The notes beneath the pieces were generated by a model that did no database searches, had not been told where the DNA came from, and saw nothing but the letters and a program-made list of their open reading frames with translations. This document shows positions 48,811 to 58,532 of a DNA stretch of 64,000 nt, piece by piece; positions within the stretch are counted from its first letter, which is position 1, and every line of letters starts with the position of its first letter. The position numbers and the translations under genes are program-made. Source of the DNA: Anaeramoeba flamelloides. Its lineage: Eukaryota; Metamonada; Anaeramoebidae. The stretch is taken from NCBI GenBank assembly GCA_027625915.1, contig JANTQA010000051.1, positions 7,300,254 to 7,364,253 of the forward strand, given 5' to 3'.

Positions 48811-49011
48811 TAAAGTCAGTTCCACTTTTAAGGTACAAACTTTCAACGAAATTTAAGGCACTATAAAAAATCTCAAATTAAGGTACAAAATTAAGATTCT
48901 GGTAAAATTAATTGTGAAAAAAAAAAAATCCAAATATTGTCCCTTATTTGAGATTTTTTATTAACTTAAATTTCGTTGAAAGTTTGTGTCTTAAAAGTGG
49001 AACTCACTGTA
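48811..49011. mobile_element. family B inverted-repeat element, copy 3
   Basis: About 201 bp. It starts TAAAGTCAGTTCCACTTTTA and ends AAAAGTGGAACTCACTGTA, with the same AAATCTCAAATTAAGGTAC inner arms as the other two copies. Confidence 0.82.
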
Positions 49012-49159
49012 ATAATTATTAATACAAAAAACTTGTTTTTTCTTGTTTGCAATAATTCTTTTGGATAAAAAAAAAATTCCTTTTTTGAATATCTTAAAAA
49101 TTATTATTGTAATTTAACATAATAGTAAATTTCATCTTTAAAATTATTTCAACAATTTA

Positions 49160-49800
49160 AAAATATTATTTTGAAACCTTGTGTTTGTTCTAAAATGAAA
49201 TTCGATTTTTCAAAATAAAATTTTCTTAAAAATTTTTGTGAATTAAGAAAGTAATCTTTAAAATTCCAAAATCATTTTTTGATTTAAAATGATTTAAATT
49301 ATTATAACAATTCCTGTCAAAAAAGTCAAACAAACAGAGCAAGAAAAATTTCAAATTCGAATTTTTTCTAAGAAATTTTATTTTATTTTTTGAAAACTAG
49401 AAAATGACTTTTTTTGAAACTTTAAAGAATAAATCACTTAATATTCTATAAATATTATTGATAAAATTATTGTAAAAGATTTATCAAAATTTCATTTATT
49501 TAATCATCTACACTTCTATTTATTTTATATTTTGGGATTTATACTTTAATAGTAATAATTAAATTTCAGAAACAAAAATAAATTCTTTACTAATCAAATT
49601 TTCCTATTATACAAATAAAAAAAGGTTAGACCATTTTCAATATTTAACTTAATTATTAATAAAAATAATAGCTTATCTTTTGTTTTTTTTTGAAACAAGT
49701 GAAATTTTGGATTTCAAACAATAGACTCAAATTACCAAATTATTTTGATGATTTTAACTCATCTTTTTCATTAATCTAAACGCAATTTACAAAAAAAAAT
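49160..49800. repeat. dispersed repeat D, copy 3
   Basis: Collinear with 8,490-9,140 and 14,960-15,600 through landmarks such as GACTTTTTTTGAAACTTTAA, TTTTCAATATTTAACTTAAT and GTGAAATTTTGGATTTCAAA. Non-coding. Confidence 0.55.
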
Positions 49801-50857
49801 AAAAATTTGATATCTTGGCAACATTTGGTTTCATTTTTACAAAAAAATTCGCATTTCAAGTGTATTTTTTGATCTCGACAACAACCAAGATCTAAATTTT
49901 GTTTTGGTATAAAAGTATTTACAATTTTAATAATCCATAGATACAGACCAAAATATTTGATTATTTTAAAAATTTTTTAATTAAAAATTAATTTCAATCA
50001 TTGAGACTTTTATTATCAATGCCAAATCATCAACAAATAGTTACAAACTTTTTAATTCAATTTTCAGTTTATCAATTTTTTCTTTTAATCACTTTGAATA
50101 TGGATTTTTATAGATTAAGGATCTAGTCATTTACCATGGAATTATTCCAAAATCAAGGAGTGACTTGAAACCCAAAAGGGTATTGTGAAATCGCCCTACT
50201 TTTTATTAACAAAAAATTCAAAAAAAAAAAAAAAAAAATTTTGAGAGGATACTCATTGCAAAAAATTCAATTTCAAAAAAAAGAGTAAGTTTGTAAGAAT
50301 TCTTAAATTCCAAAAAATCAAATTTGAAAAAAAAAAACAATTATTTCTTTTTTTAAATTTCAAAAGGTTTTAATTTCTTCAATTGAAAACAAATTGTTTT
50401 CAAAAAGTACACTATCAATTTAATTCGATTTAATCTAATTTGTGGTTAAATTGTAGCCCTCTATATTTTTACAAAGTAAGGATTTTGTAAGATTCTTCGG
50501 AAAATAATAACTTGATTCGAGAATACTATTATTTTCCAATTAAAAAATGCTAATTTTTAGTTCAATTTTGAAATATTTTTCTGTGAGTTAATTAGTTGGT
50601 TCACATTCTGAAATATTTTGCTCGTTTATAAATTGAAAAAAACTCAAAGAATATTTAACTAATCGTTTAGAAATGATATTTTTAGACATTTAATTAAACT
50701 ACCTTAGTGAACTCGAAGAGATAATTTTTACTCAATTAATTTGATTGTAACAGTTATAATTAATATATACATTTTGGTAATTGAAATAAAAATTTTCCTT
50801 TATTAATTGGAAAATAACAGTAATAAAAAATGAAAAAACAAAATCTACGAGATCTAT

Positions 50858-50970
50858 AAAAGTGCCAAAGAGAGGCGCTTCAAAATCAATTATCACAGTT
50901 ATTTTGGAAATTATATATTCCAACCATTCTAATTGGAAATTGGGTGTCGCTCTTTGGCGCTTTTTTCTAA
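50858..50970. repeat. short inverted repeat, possible tiny MITE
   Basis: AAAGTGCCAAAGAGAGGCGC on the left, and on the right, read in reverse, AAAGCGCCAAAGAGCGACAC, about 113 bp apart overall. It also lies in a minus-strand open frame that begins with GTG and has no family match. Confidence 0.45.
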
Positions 50971-51661
50971 AAATATACTCTTTTTTGATGGTTGATTTTG
51001 GGAGATCGATCACGCTTCAAATGTTGGTTAGTTTTTGATTGTTATTAGACACTCATTTAAATTACAAATTTTTTTTTTTCCACTTCAGAAAATTATTTTT
51101 AACCTTAATTCCTCGACCCTTAAATCAAAGAAACTTTGTAAATTAGTTTGTTTTTCTAAGGATAAAGTTAAAATAATGTTACTTTTACATATTTGAAATA
51201 TTCTTTTTCAATAACTATTTAAAAAGTAGATTTATTCGATTTTTCGACATGGAAATCGAATTATAAATTTTTGTTTGCTTTTTTTTTTTGAATTTATCAG
51301 TATTAATTGTTCCTCTTAAAAAGTGAGAAAAAAAGCAGTAAAATTTTGCAATTGCTTATCTAATTTATTTTATTGTGTATTTTATTTTATTTATTTTTAA
51401 ATACAAATCTAATTTATTGGTTAAGATCAAAGGATGAAGCAATTTAATGAAAATCTTTTAATAGTCAACCACACCACATATTTTTTTCATTTGAGAAAAT
51501 GATTGCTTGTCAGTGGTGTAAAATTAACTTGCAAATAAATTACTTTTTCCAAAATCGAAAAAATTTAAGAAATTCAGTTAAGGAAGAAAAGAGATCTGCT
51601 AATTTCAAGATTTAGTCGAATTGTAAATCATTAAATCAACAACAAACCAATTGTTATTATT

Positions 51662-52174
51662 TTAATTTTCGACTTCATCTTCATCATCATCACCATCTTC
51701 TTCTATATCATAAATAACATAGATGGCTAAAGAGCAACAATCACAAATCGCAATTGGGATTCCCTCCTCGAGATCTTCTTGGCTTACTTCAAATCTGCCA
51801 CCACAAGGGCAAGGATAATGGAAAACCTTTTTATAACCGTCCCAATCCATCTCGTCGATATCAACACTCCCCATCACAGGCGCTTGGCGATCAAGTAGTT
51901 TATACAGATCAGTTTCATTCTCTTTTTCTTCTTCAATTTCTTTTTTGGTTCGTTCCAATTGCTGATTGAATAATGCCCTTCTTTTTTTGCTTCGTAAGAT
52001 CTCATAGGCAAGCTGCACACTGACAAAACTTGGCAATTTTTCGTTGTCTTTGGATTTCTTGTAGCGATCAGGGTGTGTCTTTAGTACCAGCCTCTTATAC
52101 GCAGTTTTGATTTCCTGTAAAGACGAAGACTCACCGACACCCAACACTTGGTAATGATTTGTAAATTTACTCAT
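51662..52174 (-). CDS. DPH4: DPH4 / DNAJC24 diphthamide biosynthesis J-protein
   Basis: Single-exon gene of 170 residues. The start is the ATG at 52,174 (MSKFTNHYQVLGV); the frame is open further upstream but only with non-ATG codons. The J domain (about 8-75) has the HPD motif in THPDRY, which stimulates Hsp70. The C-terminal CSL-type zinc finger has CPCGGRFEVS and CDCCSLAIYVI, with the Cys pairs that bind metal. An acidic tail follows. DPH4 works with the DPH1-DPH2-DPH3 system in the first step of diphthamide formation on elongation factor 2 in the cytosol. Length and order match the family closely. No other DPH gene is in the window. Confidence 0.95.
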   Translation of the reverse strand: MSKFTNHYQVLGVGESSSLQEIKTAYKRLVLKTHPDRYKKSKDNEKLPSFVSVQLAYEILRSKKRRALFNQQLERTKKEIEEEKENETDLYKLLDRQAPVMGSVDIDEMDWDGYKKVFHYPCPCGGRFEVSQEDLEEGIPIAICDCCSLAIYVIYDIEEDGDDDEDEVEN

Positions 52175-52514
52175 TGTTGTTTGGAAGCTTGAACTAAAGT
52201 TTGCCAAGAAATGAAAAAAATGAAAAATAGTTTTTGAAAAACACGTAAGAAAAAATTAGTTTTAATATTATTTATTAGTGGGTAAATCTGCAAAATCATC
52301 ATTTTAAGAAACCAATTAACAACCACAATCTTTTTATATATTTTGAAAATTTTCCTTTTCCCGTTTTTTTATTCATTATTCAACCAATTATTAGTTATTG
52401 TGTGTTTCAAAATCAATTGTATTTTTAAGATATTTCTGGACTTCTAATTAAGGTTCCAAGGCACCACAAACAAAATATTCGTTCATCAGTATTCTTACTA
52501 AATAACCAGAGCTT

Positions 52515-52992
52515 ACAGTGATCTAAAAAATAAGTGTACCAAAATCCGATAAACTGTGTTACAAAATATAATCCTGCCTTTTTTTCTTTTTATTTTTGTA
52601 ATGTAAAATCTAATCCTTCACCCAATAGTGTACCGAAATTCAAATCAATTTTGAAGGTAAAATCTTGATATTTTAAGTTAATTTGTAATTAGGGATGAAA
52701 TTTGTTAAAAATTTTTCATAATTTTATCATTTTTTTTTTTGTTTTTTTGAAGATTATAAATTTTCTTACCATTTACTCTATTTTTTGAGATAAAATTTCC
52801 AAGTTCATCCTTTATTTTAAGGACTTTTTTTTTTAATATACGAACTTTAAGAAATCAATACCATATTTAATTAGGGTTTATTGCTAGTTTCTTTGATTAG
52901 GTTGATGTATAGGTATTCTTAAAAAAAAAATACTCTATTTATTTTGAAGCACATATTGAAACTATTCTGCACGCTTTATTTTAACAACAGTA
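52515..52992. mobile_element. family C inverted-repeat element, copy 2
   Basis: About 478 bp. It starts TACAGTGATCTAAAAAATAA and ends GCACGCTTTATTTTAACAAC followed by AGTA. Interior blocks match copy 1: TCAATTTTGAAGGTAAAATC, TAGGGTTTATTGCTAGTTTC. Confidence 0.75.
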
Positions 52993-54212
52993 ATAAAAGT
53001 CGGCACAAAGTCAGTTGAGGTGTTTAAAGCAAAAAAATTTTTAATTTATGTTTAAACTCTTTAATAACTGACAATTGATTTACCTTGTTTAACATTTTTA
53101 TAAATTAAGTTATAAAAATTTTTAAGTTAGGAAATTGGTAGCTAAAATTACCTACAAATAATTGCCAATTATTATCGATATTATTCTATACACTTTGTGT
53201 AACAATAATTGGTACTTTAGATGTTTATAGGGTTCATAAAAATTCCGAGGAATAATTAAAAAAGGTCTTTCTTTAGACATTTCCTAATTATATAACATTA
53301 GTGAAAATTTTTATCATCTAAAAGATATTCGAAAATCAATAATTAATATCCAATCAAATACATAAGCACCCTACCCTGCTCAAGTTGATCATACCCAAAT
53401 CTTATTTAACTTACCTTTCTAATAAAGATATTTTTTAAAGCGTATATCATAACCCAATCCAACAAAACTCAAACATATTATCAATTTTTTTAAGATACCT
53501 TAATATACTCATTTATTGACCCGAATTTTAAATAACCTCTTCAATTATACTCAAAAGATCTGAAAAACTCCACAGAATACTGAAAATAGAAAAATCATAA
53601 AAAATTTTTTTCTTTAAGAAAAAGTTCTGATTTTCCCATTTATATTTAAATCTGAACAAACAAGTTTCTTAGAAGTATTTAAAATCGTGTTTTTAAGTGG
53701 TTAAAAAATTGTCTAGTATTTTCAATTTTTATATATTTTTGAGAATATTACAAATAACAACTATAAAAAACCATTAAAAAATATGAAATCGTCTGTATTT
53801 TTGTACAAATGTCACCACAAAAGCTAAACAGTAATAATATAAAAAAATGGATATAATTCTCTAAAAACCAAATTTTCATTAAACAAAACTAAAAATTCGT
53901 AAAAAAAAAAATTATTTTATATTTTTTTACCAAAATATTTGATATAATGAACAAAAAAAAGTTCTTCAGAACGTCAGATTATATTTCATGTTATTTTTAA
54001 GTAAGACAAATATCCTTTTAAATTTCTTCCAAATCTTACCAGAAAAATTCCACCAATAGTTTTGTCACTTAGAATATTTATAAATTTTGGTTTTTTGATC
54101 AATGATCTTTATTTTATTATTTATATAACAAATAAAAACGCATAAGAGAAAATATTTCAAATTCACAACAAAAAAAAAACTTTTTTTGTTTTATTAAACT
54201 TTTTATATTTTC

Positions 54213-54933
54213 AAAATTCCCTTTGATAAAGAGTTTTCGATTTACTTCTTTTGTTTTCTGATTTTTTTATTGAAGGTATAATTTATATATATAAAATCAT
54301 TTTAAGAATTAAAAATGCTTGTTCTGATTATATTATTGCTGAAATAGATGTGTAAAAAGCAAAAGAATCTAGCTGATATCAAAAAATTTAAATAAATCAA
54401 CTTTTTCCTATATTATACACAATCTTATGTGGTCTAGATTTTTATTGTTGAATTGGTATCCTACATTGGGTTTTTAAGAAAACTAGATTTTGGAGACTTT
54501 AAAATAAAAATTATTAATAAATAAAAATATAGAAAATACCAATTTATAAAACTAAAAGAGTAATTGAAAAACAAATTCTTATTCTTGATTTTCGTTTTTT
54601 TTTGTTTCTTTTTAATTTTTTATATAATAATAGTAAACAAAATCTTGTTTTTAAAAAATCTCAACATGGGATATCAATACAATAACAAAAAGTTAACCAA
54701 ACATTAATTTGATATATTCGATGATAAATTTGATTCAGTTCAATTCAGTTGGTTTCAAATCTTTTCAATAGTTCATTTCTCGTGGGTTAGTGTAGTCCAT
54801 TTTACTTCTGAACTAATTAGTACAAGTTTTTCAATTCATTATAATGATTTTTTTTTTTATTGCTTTTACCTTAGATAAACAAATAAGAAAGCAATAGAAG
54901 AAAATGGAAAACTCTTTATCAAAGGGAATTTTG
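54213..54933. mobile_element. inverted-repeat element with roughly 70 bp arms
   Basis: AAAATTCCCTTTGATAAAGA on the left and TCTTTATCAAAGGGAATTTT on the right. The similarity continues inward through AGTTTTCGATTTACTTCT and its counterpart. The spacer of about 580 bp has no coding frame. Confidence 0.65.
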
Positions 54934-55349
54934 TTTAAAAGGTTTCAAAAATATAAATTAATTTATATTTTTAAGATTATAAATTTATTGATCATAGAAC
55001 AAAAATATATGAAATAAAAAATAAAAAAATTTAATTTTAAAAATCTTCCATTAAAAATATTTTTTCCAGTACTATTATAACAAAAACCAAAAATATTTTT
55101 TAAACAAATATATATATCTTTGGTATCTGAAACTGCCCAGCCTATGAATATAATTGTAAAATCTGGATATATGAATTAAAAAAAATTAATATATATCATA
55201 TATTAAAAAACAATAATATTTTTAATATTATTAACAGAAAAGACTCCAAAACTTTATTATCACTAGTGGAAAATTAAAGTATATAGAAATCTTTAAAAAA
55301 ATTCGTAAATCACAATTTAGGAATTCGGGCAAACAAGAGGAACTACCCC

Positions 55350-55351
<2 letters not shown>

Positions 55352-55408
<57 letters not shown>
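55352..55408. repeat. poly(A) tract followed by (TA)n
   Basis: About 30 A in a row, then about 27 bases of TA repeat. Adjacent to the end-like motif at 55,409. Confidence 0.9.
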
Positions 55409-55414
<6 letters not shown>

Positions 55415-56910
55415 AGCACCCCAAATAACCTAAAAACATTTCAAACAAAAATTTTAATTTGAAATTGTATAAAGGGATAATAAGGTATAGAATTACTAAA
55501 AAATTATCTTAGAAAGAAAATTTTATAATTAAAAATTTTATTTTTACTTAAAATAAAAAAATAACTTGAAAAAAATTTTTCAACATTGGCAATTTTTTTT
55601 TGGTTATTGTGATTTTATTATTTTTACAAATTTTGTCAAAATAAATTTTTTTTTTTTTTTTGAAAAGTTTGTCTAGACATCAAAAACCTCTTATTTTTAA
55701 CATTTAAAACACATCATACTTTACTGGAAATTTTTTTGGGCGCTTTACACCCCAAAATTGCCTAAAATGCTTGATTAAATAATTTATTCATTATAAAAGT
55801 TATTATAACATCACATAGAAAATTTGTTTTATCTACTGATTACGATTCAATATCAATATCTATATTAGATTTCAATTAATTTAAAAATAAAAAAAAATTT
55901 AAATTAAATTAGAAAAAAAAATCAAAGTTTTTTTCATTGCAAAATTTTACAATTTTTTCAACAAGATTTTTTTAAAATTTTAAATGGTTTGGCCAATAGT
56001 TCGAGTAAGATTAATAATTGTTTTTTTTTTTTTTTATTTTTTACAATTTTTTAATTTTTGACTTTTTAAAATCTAGACATAAAATAAACAATATTGTTGA
56101 ATTAGAGACCATATATCAGAACTTATTTAACAAGATCTGGATTAATTTAGAAAGGAAAAATCCAAATATCGCAAATATATTATTCAAATTTTTACCAATA
56201 ACAAAATTTCAATTATAAAAATTTGGTTTCGGGGATTATTTTATTATATTGGAATAATATTTGAAAGTTATTTTTTATTTTATTTTAAATTTAGGTATAA
56301 ATATTTTATCGATAAAAAGTAATTTATATTTGTTTTATTCCAATTTAATAAATTGAAATTATTTTATAATTTTTTTTTTTTTTTGATTTTCAATTATTAT
56401 CTATTGCTTAAATAAAAGTTTTAGAGATTTAATCATATAAAAAATTTAATTTTGGCCTAAAGAAATAAATTTCATTTTTCTCTTAATTTGATATTTATTG
56501 AAATTTTTTCTAAAAAAAAAAATTAAATTTCAAAGTAATTTATTTTTTTATTTATTTTTTTTATTATAAAATTAGCAAAATTGTTTGGTGGTTATTATTA
56601 ATAAATTAATGTTTTGAGTTTTGAATTACTATTAATGTAATAAAATTTCTGATTTAAAAAAATAAAATAAAAATAAAAATCTTTAAAAAAAATGTAATAA
56701 TGAATTATTATTATTTTTTTTTTCAATTTCAAAAAAAAAACAATAACTTAACTACTTTATCTTTGAACTATTTTGACTTTTTATTATAATTCAAATCTGG
56801 ATTAAAGACAAATAAGAAAATTAATATATTAGTAGATCAATATCATTTTAAATCTAATTTAAAAAACTTCATGAAATTTAGGCAAATCCGGGGTGCTAAG
56901 GGATATATAT
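55404..56910. mobile_element. segment bounded by inverted CCCTTAGCACCCC motifs
   Basis: TATATATCCCTTAGCACCCC near 55,404 and GGGGTGCTAAGGGATATATA near 56,888 are inverted copies. A related motif with CACCCCAAAATTGCCTAAAA lies at about 55,750. Inside, a frame near 56,070-56,215 reads INNIVELETIYQNLFNKIWI, which looks like worn coding sequence of unknown type. A 1.5 kb decayed DNA transposon is the simplest reading. Confidence 0.4.
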
Positions 56911-57159
56911 CTATTTTGTGTATTTCAGATTATTTAGAGATGGAGATTTTTCAATTATCATAAGTTATTAATTTAAATCAGACATAGATACAGCAACGGG
57001 TATTTTTAATCTTATTCCTCATGAGATTAAATATGAAAATTGAATATTGTTCTTTGAAAAATAAAAAAGTAGAAAAAAATTCCCAGATGGCAATTAATGT
57101 TAATATTGTTTTGGAAAAAAATCAAGGATTACTAGATCTCAGTTTATTATTATTTATTT

Positions 57160-57675
57160 TAAACAAAACTCTATTCCAAAAATATGTACATAGTTAAAGT
57201 CATCAATTGGAAAAAAAAATCACTTATTTTTGATATTTTAAAAAATGTATATTTAATCAAGTTTAATTTCTCTAATATTAATGTTTTTCTATTAAATGTT
57301 TTTTTTATTCAAATAAAATAAAAAAAAAATAAATAAATTAAAATAGACTGTATAAAATGATGAAATTCAGTGAAAAAACATTTTTTTTTTTGTTAAATTT
57401 GTTGAGATTACTCTATTGACTTACTCGTTTAATACATTTTGTTATCATAAACTCTTTAAATGTAGTTTTTCGATTTGATGAAACTTGGATTTAACCTTAT
57501 ATCAATCATTCTAAAATATTTTATCGTTTTTAATATCAACAAATCAATTAATTAAGATAAAAAAACATAAACATAGATTTTAGAATCAAAATTCTTTTCA
57601 AATTTCAGAAAACTGTATGATTGTTATTCTAAAAATTATTTGAACTCTGTCAAAATTTTTGGAATATATTTATTT
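57160..57675 (-). mobile_element. family A inverted-repeat element, copy 4 (old, reversed)
   Basis: TCTATTCCAAAAATATGTAC on the left and GTCAAAATTTTTGGAATATA on the right. Interior blocks TTAAATTTGTTGAGATTACT and TTATATCAATCATTCTAAAA match family A reversed. Many differences mark it as the oldest copy seen here. Confidence 0.65.
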
Positions 57676-58031
57676 AGTGTTAATGGTTGACCGAAAGATA
57701 TTTAATTAATCTGTAACTGGGTGAATTTTGAAGTAACTAAAATTGAGACTTCCTATTAAAAGAGTATTTAAAATAGAAATAGTGATTATAAACATTTAAA
57801 TCTTAATTTAGTTTTCTAAAATTAATTTTTGAAATTTAATTTATATTATCGAAACTACTATATTTATTAAATTTTGAGGAAGAACGATTAAAAATTCAAT
57901 CCTTAAATTTGTTTTGAAAATTAGAGAGAAAATGAATAATAAATCCTACTGTTTTTATTGATTGAAATCTGTACTTATAATAAATTTGAAAAAAATGAAT
58001 TATTATTTTTAAATTTTTTTCAAAAAAAAAT

Positions 58032-58254
58032 AATGAAATTTATTTCTTATTACATCAATAGAGTTGTTGAATAAAAAGAAACTAATTATATAATTTTTTC
58101 TAAAGAATTCTTATTTCACAATTTTATAATTTGGGTATAGATATTCAGAAATAATTGATGTAATGCTGAAAATTTTGTAAATCATATTAGGTTATATTTT
58201 CAAAAAAATTGTGATTTATCTTTTTTATCCTCTATTTTTTAAAACAAGAAATTC
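58032..58254 (+). repeat. subtelomeric segment S, copy 1
   Basis: About 220 bp repeated at 62,364-62,579. Both copies share AATAGAGTTGTTGAATAAAA, TTTGGGTATAGATATTCAGA, AATGCTGAAAATTTTGTAAA and end AAAACAAGAAATTCGGTAGG, where the pentamer array begins at the same base. Confidence 0.88.
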
Positions 58255-58532
58255 GGTAGGTTAGGTTAGGTAGGTTAGGTTAGGTTAGGTTAGGTTAGGG
58301 TAGGTTAGGTTAGGTTAGGTTAGGTTAGGTTAGGTTAGGTTAGGTTAGGTTAGGTTAGGTAGGTTAGGTTAGGTTTAGGTTTAGTTAGGTTAGGTTAGGT
58401 TAGGTTTTAGGGTAGGTTAGGTTAGGTTAGGTTAGGTTAGGTAGGTTGGTTAGGTTAGGTAGGTTAGGTTAGGGTTAGGTGGTTAGGGTTAGGTTAGGTT
58501 AGGTTAGGTTAGGTTAGGTTAGGTTAGGTAGG
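58255..58532 (+). repeat. (TTAGG)n array, telomere-type
   Basis: About 280 bp of TTAGG units with scattered one-base losses or gains (TAGG, TTTAGG, TTAGGG). TTAGG is the arthropod-type telomere repeat. The G-rich strand runs towards the window end, the direction expected of a right-hand chromosome end. Confidence 0.88.

Larger units (their letters stand above)
47605..51661. other. intergenic region between the Def1-like and DPH4 genes
   Basis: Lies between convergent genes. It contains a family A fragment (48,078-48,117), a TA run (48,601-48,629), a family B element (48,811-49,011), dispersed repeat D copy 3 and a tiny inverted-repeat element near 50,860. No gene is supported. Confidence 0.55.
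52175..58031. other. gene-free, transposon-rich region towards the chromosome end
   Basis: About 5.9 kb of AT-rich DNA without a supported gene. It holds a family C element, an inverted-repeat element near 54.2-54.9 kb, an inverted-repeat-bounded segment at 55.4-56.9 kb and a worn family A copy. Gene loss towards the right fits a subtelomeric position. Confidence 0.6.

Noticed and set aside
52175-52207. 11-residue N-terminal extension of DPH4
   Set aside because: It begins with TTG. The ATG at 52,174 gives the usual DPH4 N-terminus.
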